Assembly (NCBI GenBank): GCA_902775975.1
Contig: CACYOC010000002.1
Span: forward strand, 1-64,000
DNA: 64,000 nt
Direction of reading: 5' to 3'
Source: an uncultured Bacteroidales bacterium
GTDB lineage: Bacteria > Bacteroidota > Bacteroidia > Bacteroidales > Bacteroidaceae
This document shows, piece by piece, positions 37,575-46,345 of the stretch. Under the pieces are notes generated by a model. It was not told the DNA's origin and ran no database searches. It saw only the letters and a list, made by a program, of their open reading frames with translations. Numbering within the stretch: position 1 is the stretch's first letter; each line of letters begins with the position of its first letter. The position numbers and the translations under genes were made by a program.

Positions 37575-39353
37575 TTATGTTGTGCCCTTGAGTTTCTTGA
37601 GTCTTCGCTTGGGTTCGGGAGCATCAGGATAGAGTTCCAGTGCTTTCTCGTAGTTGCGGATAGCTGCTTCCGTCATGTGCTCTGCCTCACACTCTTTGCC
37701 TAACAGAGAGTACTCTGCTGAAAGGCGCTTGAGCAGTTTCTCGCGTCGCTTGATTTCCTGTTCCAATTGCTGCTTCTCGTCCTGCAACTTATTGATAACA
37801 CCTAACTTCCTGCGAATGTAGCGTTGCACCTCAGGACGTTCTATGTCGTAACGGGAGTGGATTGCCAGAAAGAAGTTCTTGAGGAAAGCGTCGAAGTCCT
37901 GACGGTCGAAAGCTTCTACGGCATCGTGGTATTCTTTGTCGGCCTTGCTCTCAAAGATGGCCTGTCGCATCAGTTTCCCGTCATTGTATTTACGGGCAAA
38001 GGCCACCACTTCTGGTCGTACGAAGATATCAGCACGACGGATGGGTTCTTCTAAAATGATACCTTTTAAAGAGGAGCAGCGTGACAGTGCCACGTAGGTC
38101 TGTCCACCGGCAAAGGCGCCCCCGCCGGAGAAGTCAATCTTCACTTGTCGGAACGTCAGTCCCTGGCTTTTGTGTACGGTAATAGCCCAAGCCAAACGTA
38201 GGGGGAACTGCTTGAAAGTACCGAGGAGTTCCTCTTCTATCTTCTGTTCCTTTTCATTAAAGGTGTAGCGCATGTTCTCCCACACTTCACGTGCCACATC
38301 GTATTCGTGTCCGTCTTCATCGACTACTCCGATGATACCTTCTTCTTCGTCAATGCCTATCACCACACCAATGGTACCGTTTACCCAGCGTTTCTCCTTG
38401 TCGTTCTTGGTGAATATCACCTGAGCGCCCGGCTTGACCTCCAGTTCCATGGGAGCGGGTAGGGATGTCAGGGGGAAGTCTCCTTGGATGGTTCCCTTGA
38501 AGATGCTGGCAGCTCCGTCTAACTGTTGCAGTTGCTGATCGTTGATGTAATCGACGGTATCGCGACGGGTGGCGAGGGTGATTTGGAAGCCGTTGTTGGT
38601 GCCGACGGGTGAACCGTCGGCCGCAGTGGCGCGGCTGTTGACGGGTGAACCTTCGGCCACGGTGGCGCGGCTGTTGATGGCTTGAAGGTCGGCATCGGTG
38701 GCAGCATTCTCACGGATACGATCGAGAATGGCAATGAAGTCGCTGTCGGTTTGCCGATACACCTTGCGTAGTTCTACACTGACCAGCTGCATTTGTTCCC
38801 AAACCTTCGCAGAGAAGAAGTATGCGGAGGCATAGAAGGGTTGCATCAGTCGCCATTCGTCTTCCTTGACGACGGGTTCAAGTTGGAAGATATCGCCGAC
38901 CAGGAGCAGTTGCTTGCCACCAAAAGGTTCACGCATGTTACGACAGTAGATGCGTAGCAGACGGTCGATAAAGTCGATGATGTCCGCACGTACCATAGAT
39001 ATCTCGTCGATGATGATGAGTTCCAGTTCACGCAACAACTTGATGAGGTCGTTGTTGTATTTGAGCGTCTTGCGGATGTTGCGGACATTGTATCGCGAGT
39101 CGTTGGGCAACAACGGATGGAAGGGCAGTTTAAAGAAGGAGTGAAGGGTCTGTCCTCCGGCATTGATAGCGGCAATACCGGTCGGAGCAAGAATAACCAA
39201 CTTCTTCTTGGTGTGTTGTGCGACATACCGCAGGAACGTAGATTTACCCGTCCCCGCCTTTCCTGTCAGGAAAAGCGAGCGGCGCGTATATTCGATGATT
39301 TGCAGCGCCTGTTGCCATTCCTTGTTGTCCAGGTCCAACTGCTCTGTGTTCAT
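37575..39353 (-). CDS. Pif1/RecD-like helicase with C-terminal TPR-like helices
   Basis: 592 residues. Walker A is FLTGKAGTGKSTFLR, Walker B LIIIDEISMV, and the C-terminal helicase block includes AWAITVHKSQGLTF and YVALSRCSSL, as in Pif1-type superfamily 1B helicases. The last 150 residues are charged helices, ending in a TPR-like repeat (AIRNYEKALELYPDAPEPKRR). A 36-bp tandem repeat sits in the helicase domain. It overlaps the PBP gene by 4 nt. DNA maintenance role inferred from family. Confidence 0.85.
   Translation of the reverse strand: MNTEQLDLDNKEWQQALQIIEYTRRSLFLTGKAGTGKSTFLRYVAQHTKKKLVILAPTGIAAINAGGQTLHSFFKLPFHPLLPNDSRYNVRNIRKTLKYNNDLIKLLRELELIIIDEISMVRADIIDFIDRLLRIYCRNMREPFGGKQLLLVGDIFQLEPVVKEDEWRLMQPFYASAYFFSAKVWEQMQLVSVELRKVYRQTDSDFIAILDRIRENAATDADLQAINSRATVAEGSPVNSRATAADGSPVGTNNGFQITLATRRDTVDYINDQQLQQLDGAASIFKGTIQGDFPLTSLPAPMELEVKPGAQVIFTKNDKEKRWVNGTIGVVIGIDEEEGIIGVVDEDGHEYDVAREVWENMRYTFNEKEQKIEEELLGTFKQFPLRLAWAITVHKSQGLTFRQVKIDFSGGGAFAGGQTYVALSRCSSLKGIILEEPIRRADIFVRPEVVAFARKYNDGKLMRQAIFESKADKEYHDAVEAFDRQDFDAFLKNFFLAIHSRYDIERPEVQRYIRRKLGVINKLQDEKQQLEQEIKRREKLLKRLSAEYSLLGKECEAEHMTEAAIRNYEKALELYPDAPEPKRRLKKLKGTT
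38605..38676 (-). repeat. 36-bp tandem repeat inside the helicase gene
   Basis: Two adjacent 36-bp units (38605-38640 and 38641-38676) that differ at a few bases, encoding two 12-residue units of the type NSRATVAEGSPV. They lie between conserved helicase blocks and look inserted. Confidence 0.88.
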
Positions 39354-41752
39354 TCCGTCTTGTGTTCTTCCGCAACAGGAGTGCTTGTCGCTGTGGTTGT
39401 TGCCGTTGCTGCACCTTCAGCAGGTACGACCCCTTCGATAGCGGGTTGTTCCACCTGTATGGAGTCAGAGTCGCTGACAGCCTTGAAGTAGCCGCCACAG
39501 TTGTACTGGTTGGCAGGGATGTCAACAGGTGCCTTGAACTTGGCGTGATAGTGCCTGAAGGCTTTATCATTTAACACACTCTTCAGGAAGTAGCCGCAAA
39601 TAGGCAGAGCCGTGCGGTTGCCTTGTCCCAACTCTCCTGTACGGAAGTGAATGCAACGATACTCGCCACCTACCCATGCACCAACGACCAGTCGTGGTGT
39701 CGTACCAATGAACCAGGCATCAGAGTGGTTGTTCGATGTTCCCGTCTTTCCGCCAAAGTCAGTGTCAGTATCATAACCGACGTAGCTGCGCAGTCGTGAC
39801 GAAGTACCACTCATACCACCCATCAGTAATTGCTGAATGAGGTATGACGAGCGTTCGCTGAGCACCTGTTGTTCTTCATCGGGAGCTTTGTAAATCTCAT
39901 TGCCGTCACGATCCAGAATACGGGTGATGAGTACGGGAGCACGATGCCTTCCGTCGTTGACCGGCGTACAGTAGGCGTTGACCAACTCCTCCAAGGTGAC
40001 GTCGCTCGAACCTAATGCCAATGCAGGAGTGGGGTCAAGCTTACTCTTGATACCCATGTCGTGTGCAGTCTTGGCAATGCGGTCAATGCCACATTCCTGT
40101 CCTAAGCGTACGGCAACGGAGTTGATGCTCATGGCAAATGCCTGCTTCAGCGTCACGTTAGCACCCGAGAAGCGACCGTCGGCATTGGTGGGTGCCCACG
40201 TTACTTCCTTGCCGTGGTCATACACCTTCATGGAGAAATAAGAGTCGCTACGCGTGTCGCAGGGCATGATACCCTGATTGATAGCCTCGCTATAGACGAA
40301 CAACTTGAACGTAGAGCCCGGTTGACGCTGGGCAGTCACCTTGTCGTATTTCCACGTCTTGAAGTCTATGTCGCCTACCCAGGCCTTGACATGACCTGTC
40401 TGTGGTTCCATAGCGATAAAGCTGCAGTGCATGAAGTGCTCCATGTATCGGATGCTGTCCATGGTTGACATCTCTTTCTCGATGAATCCTTTCTCATAGT
40501 CAAAGAGCTTGACGGTATGCGGCAGGTTCAGATAATAGTCGATGGAGTCCTGCTGCCCGCTAAATTTCTGGTTGAGGTATCTGTAGTGAGTTGTCTTCTT
40601 TGCCAAATCCTCAATGAAGTGCGGCATTTCCTGATGGTGTTCGTCCTGCCAGGGAGGAGTGGAACCCCAGTGGTTGTTGAACGTCTGCTGCACCTGCTTC
40701 ATCTGCTTGATAGCTGCTTCCTCGGCATAGCGCTGCATACGGGAGTCAATAGTGGTGTAAATCTTCAAACCGTCACGGTAGAGGTCGTAGCCGTTTTCAC
40801 GGCACCAAGCCTGCAACTCGTTCTTGACAGCCTCACGGAAATAAAGCGCCTGTCCGTCGTAGTTGTTCTCGACACTATAGTCGAGGTTGATGGGTTTCAC
40901 CTTCAGTGTATCAAAGGCCTCTTTCGTCAGGTCTTTGTGAATCAGCATGTTGTTGAGCACCACGTTGCGGCGTTCCAGTGAGTTGTTGGGATTGATGCGT
41001 GGGTTGTAGTAAGTCGTGGCCTTCAGCAGTCCAACGAGGATGGCCGCCTGGTCGGTGGTCAGTTGCTTGGGCGTCGTTCCGAAGTACGTCTTGGCAGCCG
41101 TCTTGATGCCGAAAGCATTAGAGCCGAAATCCACGGTGTTGGCATACATGGTGAGTATTTCCTTCTTGTTGAAGAACAGCTCGATCTTGACAGCCGTTAT
41201 CCACTCCTTACTCTTCATGATGAGCATCTTGACACCGGGGATATATCCTAACAGTCCTGTAGAATATTCGGTACGGACGCGGAACATGTTTTTCACTAAC
41301 TGTTGTGTGATCGTCGAGGCACCTCGGGCGTCACGATGCACCACGTAGTCCTTCAACGCAGCAAAGACCGCTTGGAAGTCGATGCCGAAATGATGGAAGA
41401 AACGTTCGTCCTCGGTATCAATCAGCGCTCGCCAGAATACGGGATTGACGTCGTCGTACTCTACGGGTGTGCGGTTTTCGCTGAAGTATTTGCCTATCAG
41501 TACACCGTCGGCACTATACAGTTCTGACGCTTCGACGGTCTTGGGGTGCATGATGCTGCTGAGTCCCGGCGACTTTCCGAAGAGCCAGAGGAAGTTGATA
41601 TCTACCATGAACAGGTAGAGTATAAAGGCTACGATGAACGAGGCAAAGCCTATTGCCAGTCGTGAATACCACTTCTTGCCTTGATAAAGGTGCTTATACC
41701 ACGGCCAGAAGCCCTTGATGGCTTGCCAGCATCTACTGATGATTTGCTTCAT
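39350..41752 (-). CDS. Penicillin-binding protein 1A (bifunctional)
   Basis: 800 residues. One N-terminal membrane helix (about 30-52) precedes a GT51 transglycosylase domain with EDERFFHHFGID and GASTITQQLVKN, then a transpeptidase domain with Ser-x-x-Lys in PGSTFKLF, SIN in MSINSVAV, and KTG in GGKTGTSNNHSD. It polymerises and cross-links peptidoglycan. The C-terminus is Ala/Thr-rich. It overlaps miaA by 20 nt. Confidence 0.93.
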   Translation of the reverse strand: MKQIISRCWQAIKGFWPWYKHLYQGKKWYSRLAIGFASFIVAFILYLFMVDINFLWLFGKSPGLSSIMHPKTVEASELYSADGVLIGKYFSENRTPVEYDDVNPVFWRALIDTEDERFFHHFGIDFQAVFAALKDYVVHRDARGASTITQQLVKNMFRVRTEYSTGLLGYIPGVKMLIMKSKEWITAVKIELFFNKKEILTMYANTVDFGSNAFGIKTAAKTYFGTTPKQLTTDQAAILVGLLKATTYYNPRINPNNSLERRNVVLNNMLIHKDLTKEAFDTLKVKPINLDYSVENNYDGQALYFREAVKNELQAWCRENGYDLYRDGLKIYTTIDSRMQRYAEEAAIKQMKQVQQTFNNHWGSTPPWQDEHHQEMPHFIEDLAKKTTHYRYLNQKFSGQQDSIDYYLNLPHTVKLFDYEKGFIEKEMSTMDSIRYMEHFMHCSFIAMEPQTGHVKAWVGDIDFKTWKYDKVTAQRQPGSTFKLFVYSEAINQGIMPCDTRSDSYFSMKVYDHGKEVTWAPTNADGRFSGANVTLKQAFAMSINSVAVRLGQECGIDRIAKTAHDMGIKSKLDPTPALALGSSDVTLEELVNAYCTPVNDGRHRAPVLITRILDRDGNEIYKAPDEEQQVLSERSSYLIQQLLMGGMSGTSSRLRSYVGYDTDTDFGGKTGTSNNHSDAWFIGTTPRLVVGAWVGGEYRCIHFRTGELGQGNRTALPICGYFLKSVLNDKAFRHYHAKFKAPVDIPANQYNCGGYFKAVSDSDSIQVEQPAIEGVVPAEGAATATTTATSTPVAEEHKTE

Positions 41753-42641
41753 ATTGTGCGATATAGTTCATTATTTCCTGTTGTTGGTCGGGATGGAACC
41801 ACTTGACGTTCTCGTCGCGCTTAAACCACGTCAGCTGCTTGCGGGCATAGCGTCGGGTGTTTCCCTTGATGCGCTCTACGGCTTCTTCCAACGGCCAGCG
41901 TCCGTCCAGATAGTCGAACAGTTCTTTGTATCCTACCGTGTTCAGTGCGTTGACGGAGCGCTTGTCGTAAAGTCCGCGGACTTCGTCCAGCAATCCGTTT
42001 TCCATCATTTCATCCACTCGCTGATTGATGCGCTGATACAGTTCTTCGCGGTCGCGGTTCAGACCAATCTTAACAATGTTGAACGGGCGTTCTTTCTTTT
42101 TTTGCGTGCGGAACGAGGTGTAGGTGCGTCCTGTCTGATAGCATATTTCCAGGGCATGGATGACGCGTCGGTAGTTATGCTTGTCAACCACCTCGTAGTG
42201 TTCGGGGTCGAGTCGTTTCAGGTCTTCGCAGAGTGCCTCGAGTCCTTCCTCCTGATAGCGCCGCTTTATTTTCTCACGGATGTCTTCTCGTATGGTGGGA
42301 ATGTCGTCAATGCCGTTGCATACCGCATCTATATACATCATGGAGCCACCCGACAGGATGTTGATATTTGAAGGCTGAACCTTCAGACACTCGAGCACTT
42401 CCTGTTCGTACATCGAGGCATTGTAATAATCGTCAATGCTCTTGGAGGCCACAAAGTAGTGTCTGACTTGTCGCAACTGCTCTTCGGAAGGTGCTGCCGT
42501 ACCAATAGGCAACTCCCGATAAATCTGTCGGGAGTCGGCATTGATGATAGGTACACCATAGTGTTGAGCCAGCTGGATGGTCAGTGCCGTTTTACCTACT
42601 GCGGTAGGTCCTGTGATGACGATTAAGGTCTGCTTACTCAC
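41733..42641 (-). CDS. miaA: tRNA dimethylallyltransferase
   Basis: 302 residues. P-loop GPTAVGKTALT, DSRQIYRELPIGTA, and the YARKQLTWFKRDENVKWF end are the family marks. It adds a dimethylallyl group to A37 of tRNAs that read U-starting codons. A short 7-bp repeat separates it from lpxA. Confidence 0.95.
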   Translation of the reverse strand: MSKQTLIVITGPTAVGKTALTIQLAQHYGVPIINADSRQIYRELPIGTAAPSEEQLRQVRHYFVASKSIDDYYNASMYEQEVLECLKVQPSNINILSGGSMMYIDAVCNGIDDIPTIREDIREKIKRRYQEEGLEALCEDLKRLDPEHYEVVDKHNYRRVIHALEICYQTGRTYTSFRTQKKKERPFNIVKIGLNRDREELYQRINQRVDEMMENGLLDEVRGLYDKRSVNALNTVGYKELFDYLDGRWPLEEAVERIKGNTRRYARKQLTWFKRDENVKWFHPDQQQEIMNYIAQYEANHQ

Positions 42642-42666
42642 CTTTTACCTCCCACTTCTCACCTCT
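42642..42666 (-). repeat. Short 7-bp repeat at the lpxA-miaA junction
   Basis: Degenerate units like CACCTTT, ACCTCCC, ACTTCTC and ACCTCTA (plus-strand reading) fill the 23-nt gap. Similar 7-bp text occurs at about 13362-13393. Confidence 0.55.
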
Positions 42667-43435
42667 ATCGAATCACACCACGTTTTGATGTCTCAATGAA
42701 CGAGCAGATGTACTCCACTTCTTTCGAGTTGGGGTATTTGGCACGAGCCTCGGCAATGCCTTCCTTCATGATACCCTTGGAGTAGATGATGCGGTAAGCA
42801 TCGTGGATGGCCTCGATGGTTTCATTGGGGAAACCGCGACGGCGCAATCCGATGAGGTTGACGCCAGCATAGCGCACGGGTTCCTTGCCGGCAATGACGT
42901 AGGGCGGAATGTCCTGACTGGTGCGTGTGCCTCCCTGGAACATGATGTAGCTGCCCACCTTGCAGAACTGGTGGAACAGACAGGTGGCAGAGATGATGGC
43001 GCAGTCGTCGATTTCCACCTCTCCAGCAATTTTTGTGGAGTTGCCGATGATGCAGCCGTTGCCGATGATGCAGTCGTGGGCGATGTGCATGTTCTCCATG
43101 AGCAGGTTGTTGCTGCCCACCACGGTCTTGCCTCTTGATGCTGTTCCCCGGCTGATGGTGACATTCTCGCGGATGGAGTTGTTGTCGCCAATTTCGCAGG
43201 TAGTGTCTTCGCCTTGGAATTTCAGGTCTTGTGGCTTCGTGGAGATAGAGGCTCCCGGGAAGAACTCGTTGCCGTTTCCTATGCGTGCTCCGTAGTGGAT
43301 GGTGACGTTGTTCAACAGCTTGTTGTTGTCGCCGATGACCACATTCTTGTCGATGACGCAGAAAGGACCAATCACGTTGTTGTCGCCGAGCTTTGCCTCG
43401 GGATCGACCACTGCTAAGGGATGTATCTGATTCAT
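42665..43435 (-). CDS. lpxA: UDP-N-acetylglucosamine acyltransferase
   Basis: 256 residues, left-handed beta-helix of hexapeptide repeats, with the catalytic His in NMHIAHDCIIGNGCIIGN and a C-terminal helical part. First acylation step of lipid A synthesis. It is the first gene of a minus-strand series lpxA-miaA-PBP1A-helicase-cbi genes. Confidence 0.95.
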   Translation of the reverse strand: MNQIHPLAVVDPEAKLGDNNVIGPFCVIDKNVVIGDNNKLLNNVTIHYGARIGNGNEFFPGASISTKPQDLKFQGEDTTCEIGDNNSIRENVTISRGTASRGKTVVGSNNLLMENMHIAHDCIIGNGCIIGNSTKIAGEVEIDDCAIISATCLFHQFCKVGSYIMFQGGTRTSQDIPPYVIAGKEPVRYAGVNLIGLRRRGFPNETIEAIHDAYRIIYSKGIMKEGIAEARAKYPNSKEVEYICSFIETSKRGVIR

Positions 43436-43558
43436 GTTTTACTATTAGAATAATGTATAGACTTGTTTAATGCTTGCAAAGATACAAAGAAATCTACAAA
43501 CATGCACCATAATTCTTAATTATTTTACTTTTTTTCTAAAGTTATTCGTTTTTTTTCG

Positions 43559-43566
43559 TACTTTTG
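43559..43566 (+). promoter_or_regulatory. -7 box of the GH127 gene
   Basis: TACTTTTG fits TAnnTTTG. Start near 43573 leaves about 25 nt before the ATG at 43598. This excludes an in-frame TTG at 43580 as the likely start. Confidence 0.6.
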
Positions 43567-43597
43567 CACTTGCAAACTATTGATACATTCCTTGTCT

Positions 43598-45919
43598 ATG
43601 AAAATAAAATCTTGTCTTTTCGCTTTGGCTACCTGCTGTATAGGTCTGGCTTCAGCCGAACCAGTTTCCGGCGCTTCTTTGCCTCAGTCCTTTCCTATCA
43701 GTCAAGTGCGTCTGCTCCCCAGTGCGTTCCTACATCGTCAACAGTTGGACATCTGCTATCTGTTGGCATTGGATGCCGACCGACTGTTGGCACCTTACCG
43801 CAAGGAGGCTGGACTACCGCCGAAAGCCGAAAATTATACCAATTGGGAGAATACAGGATTGGACGGTCATATATGTGGTCACTATCTCTCCGCACTTAGC
43901 TATATGTGGGCAGCTACGGGGCATGAAGAGATTGGCCGTCGTTTAGACTATGTACTTACGGAACTGTCTGTTTGTCAGGAGGCTGGTGGCAACGGTTATC
44001 TGGGGGGTGTGCCACAGTCGAAGTCGTTGTGGGCTGAGATAGCCCGTGGCGACATTCGTGCCGCTTCCTTCGGTCTGAACGATCGCTGGGTGCCACTCTA
44101 TAATATTCATAAGATGTATGCCGGACTGCGCGATGCATGGCTGATTGCCGGGCGTGCTGATGCCCGTCGTATGCTTGTTGCCTTTGCCGACTGGATGTTG
44201 ACGGAGGTGTCACAACTCACCGATGAACAAATACAGCAGATGCTTGTTAGTGAGCATGGAGGACTGAACGAAGTGTTTGCCGATGTGGCTGATATTACTG
44301 GAGACAAGCGTTACTTGCGACTGGCTCATCAGTTCAGCGACCAGCAGCTGTTACAGCCACTGAAGGAGGGTAGGGACGTGTTGACGGGCATGCATGCCAA
44401 TACGCAAATTCCCAAAGTGATAGGCTTTAAGCGCATTGCTGACCTTGAGCATCTGAGCGATTGGGATTTCGCTGCCCGTTTCTTTTGGGATGTGGTGGTA
44501 AAAAAGCGTAGCGTTTCCATTGGCGGCAACTCCATGCGTGAGCACTTCCATCCGTCCGACGATTTCAGCGCGCTGCTTTCTTCCGAGCAGGGACCGGAAA
44601 GCTGTAACACTTACAACATGTTGCGCCTCTCGAAGATGTTCTACCAGTCAACAGCCGACCGCTGTTTTGTCGATTATTATGAGCGGGCACTCTACAACCA
44701 TATTCTCTCCACCATGAATCCTGTGCAGGGCGGCTTTGTCTATTTCACTCCCATGCGCTCCGGTCACTACCGGGTCTATTCGCAACCTCAGACATCGATG
44801 TGGTGTTGTGTAGGAACGGGATTTGAGAATCCTGCTCGCTATGGTGAGATGATTTATGCTCACGAAGACCAAAATCTGGTGGTCAATCTCTTCATTCCCT
44901 CCACGTTGTCATGGGGAGATGTCAGCGTAGAGCAAACGGGAACGTTCCCCTTAGAGGAATCCACTAACATAACTCTTCATCTGTCTCGTCCACAACATTT
45001 TGCGGTCAAGATACGAAAACCTAATTGGTGTTCCTCTATGACCGTGATACTCAACGATTCGCCCGTGGCTTCCCGCCTCGAAGACGGTTACATCGTTGTT
45101 GAGCGTCGTTGGTCAGACGGTGACTGCTTACATGTTGCGTTACCCATGCACCTCACCGCCGAACAGACCCCCGACCGCAGTCCTCAGTATTCGTTCCTTT
45201 ATGGTCCTTTCGTACTTGCTGCCAAAACGGGAACCGACCGTCAGGACGGGCTCTTTGCCGACGATAGTCGCGGTGGCCATATTGCCAATGGCCCCCAACT
45301 GCCTGCGACCCAGTTGCCTGCCCTCATAGGTTCTGCCGACAGCGTGCTCAGTCATGTTCAGCCCATCGACGGACAACCTCTGGCGTTCCGTCTTACTGGT
45401 CTGTCGCTGCCTGCCTTTGAGGGCTTGACCCTTGTTCCTTTCTATCAGCTTTACGAGTGTCGCTATCAGATATACTTTCCCCTTTATGCTGCCGACGAGT
45501 GGAAGAAGCGTCAGGCCACCCTTGAAGCTGAGGAACAGGCACGTATGGCTTTAGAGGCCCGTACTATAGATAAGGTATTCTGCGGCGAGCAACAGTCGGA
45601 GAGTGACCATGCCTTTTGTGACAACGCCTCATGGAATGGAGCTGATGCAGGCATCCATTGGCGTCGTACTAACCACAACTTCAGTTATCAAGTAAAGACT
45701 GACGGTGCCCGCACCTTGATGCTCAAGGGCTTTGCCGACCCCGAGTCGCTGATTGTCACGATTGCCGGTCGTGAATTGCCTGCCGTTCAGCTCAGTGCTG
45801 AGGGCACAGCTTCTTTGTCGTTACCCGCAGACTTGCCGCCGTCAGCAACCCTCGTGCTTGCCGCCCCCCAGGGCAGCACTGCCACCCCTCGACTCGTCGA
45901 GTTACGCCTTTGCCGCTGA
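43598..45919 (+). CDS. GH127 beta-L-arabinofuranosidase-like secreted enzyme
   Basis: 773 residues with a signal peptide (about 1-22). The body matches GH127 (DUF1680), including ENTGLDGHICGHYLSALSYM. Glu334 and Cys336 in PESCNTYN and the Cys403-Cys404 pair in MWCCVGTG fit the zinc-thiolate site known from the bifidobacterial enzyme, where one Cys is the nucleophile. GH127 enzymes release beta-L-arabinofuranose, or act on related sugars. It heads the plus-strand part of an arabinan-type locus. Confidence 0.85.
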   Translation: MKIKSCLFALATCCIGLASAEPVSGASLPQSFPISQVRLLPSAFLHRQQLDICYLLALDADRLLAPYRKEAGLPPKAENYTNWENTGLDGHICGHYLSALSYMWAATGHEEIGRRLDYVLTELSVCQEAGGNGYLGGVPQSKSLWAEIARGDIRAASFGLNDRWVPLYNIHKMYAGLRDAWLIAGRADARRMLVAFADWMLTEVSQLTDEQIQQMLVSEHGGLNEVFADVADITGDKRYLRLAHQFSDQQLLQPLKEGRDVLTGMHANTQIPKVIGFKRIADLEHLSDWDFAARFFWDVVVKKRSVSIGGNSMREHFHPSDDFSALLSSEQGPESCNTYNMLRLSKMFYQSTADRCFVDYYERALYNHILSTMNPVQGGFVYFTPMRSGHYRVYSQPQTSMWCCVGTGFENPARYGEMIYAHEDQNLVVNLFIPSTLSWGDVSVEQTGTFPLEESTNITLHLSRPQHFAVKIRKPNWCSSMTVILNDSPVASRLEDGYIVVERRWSDGDCLHVALPMHLTAEQTPDRSPQYSFLYGPFVLAAKTGTDRQDGLFADDSRGGHIANGPQLPATQLPALIGSADSVLSHVQPIDGQPLAFRLTGLSLPAFEGLTLVPFYQLYECRYQIYFPLYAADEWKKRQATLEAEEQARMALEARTIDKVFCGEQQSESDHAFCDNASWNGADAGIHWRRTNHNFSYQVKTDGARTLMLKGFADPESLIVTIAGRELPAVQLSAEGTASLSLPADLPPSATLVLAAPQGSTATPRLVELRLCR

Positions 45920-46068
45920 CACTCGTTGTCATTACACTCAGCACCCCATGACATGAGACACAATTTATATGAATAAAAACCTTTGTCGATTATGTTACTC
46001 TTCACTGGTTAAGCGTTAATAAATTATAAATTATGGTATGAATATATACAACTTAAATAAAATAAGTG

Positions 46069-46076
46069 TAAATTTG
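46069..46076 (+). promoter_or_regulatory. -7 box of the susC operon
   Basis: TAAATTTG, giving a start near 46082 and a leader of about 260 nt before the susC ATG. Most of 45920-46068 shows no feature. Confidence 0.55.
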
Positions 46077-46170
46077 TCACCGATTAAAGCGTGAAGATGC
46101 TAAACAGACCCTTTTAATAGGGAAACAAAACGATTCATTTACTAATTATCTAACTAATAAATTATTGTTT

Positions 46171-46236
46171 ATGAAGAAATTTTATTTAATGAAGTCCTTG
46201 GCTTTATTGGCATTTATGCTACTAGTGTATAATTGA
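46171..46236 (+). pseudogene. Signal-peptide stub in the susC leader
   Basis: A 21-codon ORF, MKKFYLMKSLALLAFMLLVYN, reads like a complete signal peptide and then stops. It lies between the susC promoter and start. It may be the remnant of a lost secreted-protein gene or a leader peptide; no cysteine of a lipobox remains. Confidence 0.4.
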
Positions 46237-46345
46237 CAATGTATTTGAACCAATCATTACGTATGGTTCCTATCGTACCAATAAATGGAACCTGAGAACG
46301 ACTACGATGAATTCTAAATTCTTTACTAACCAATAAAATAAACAA

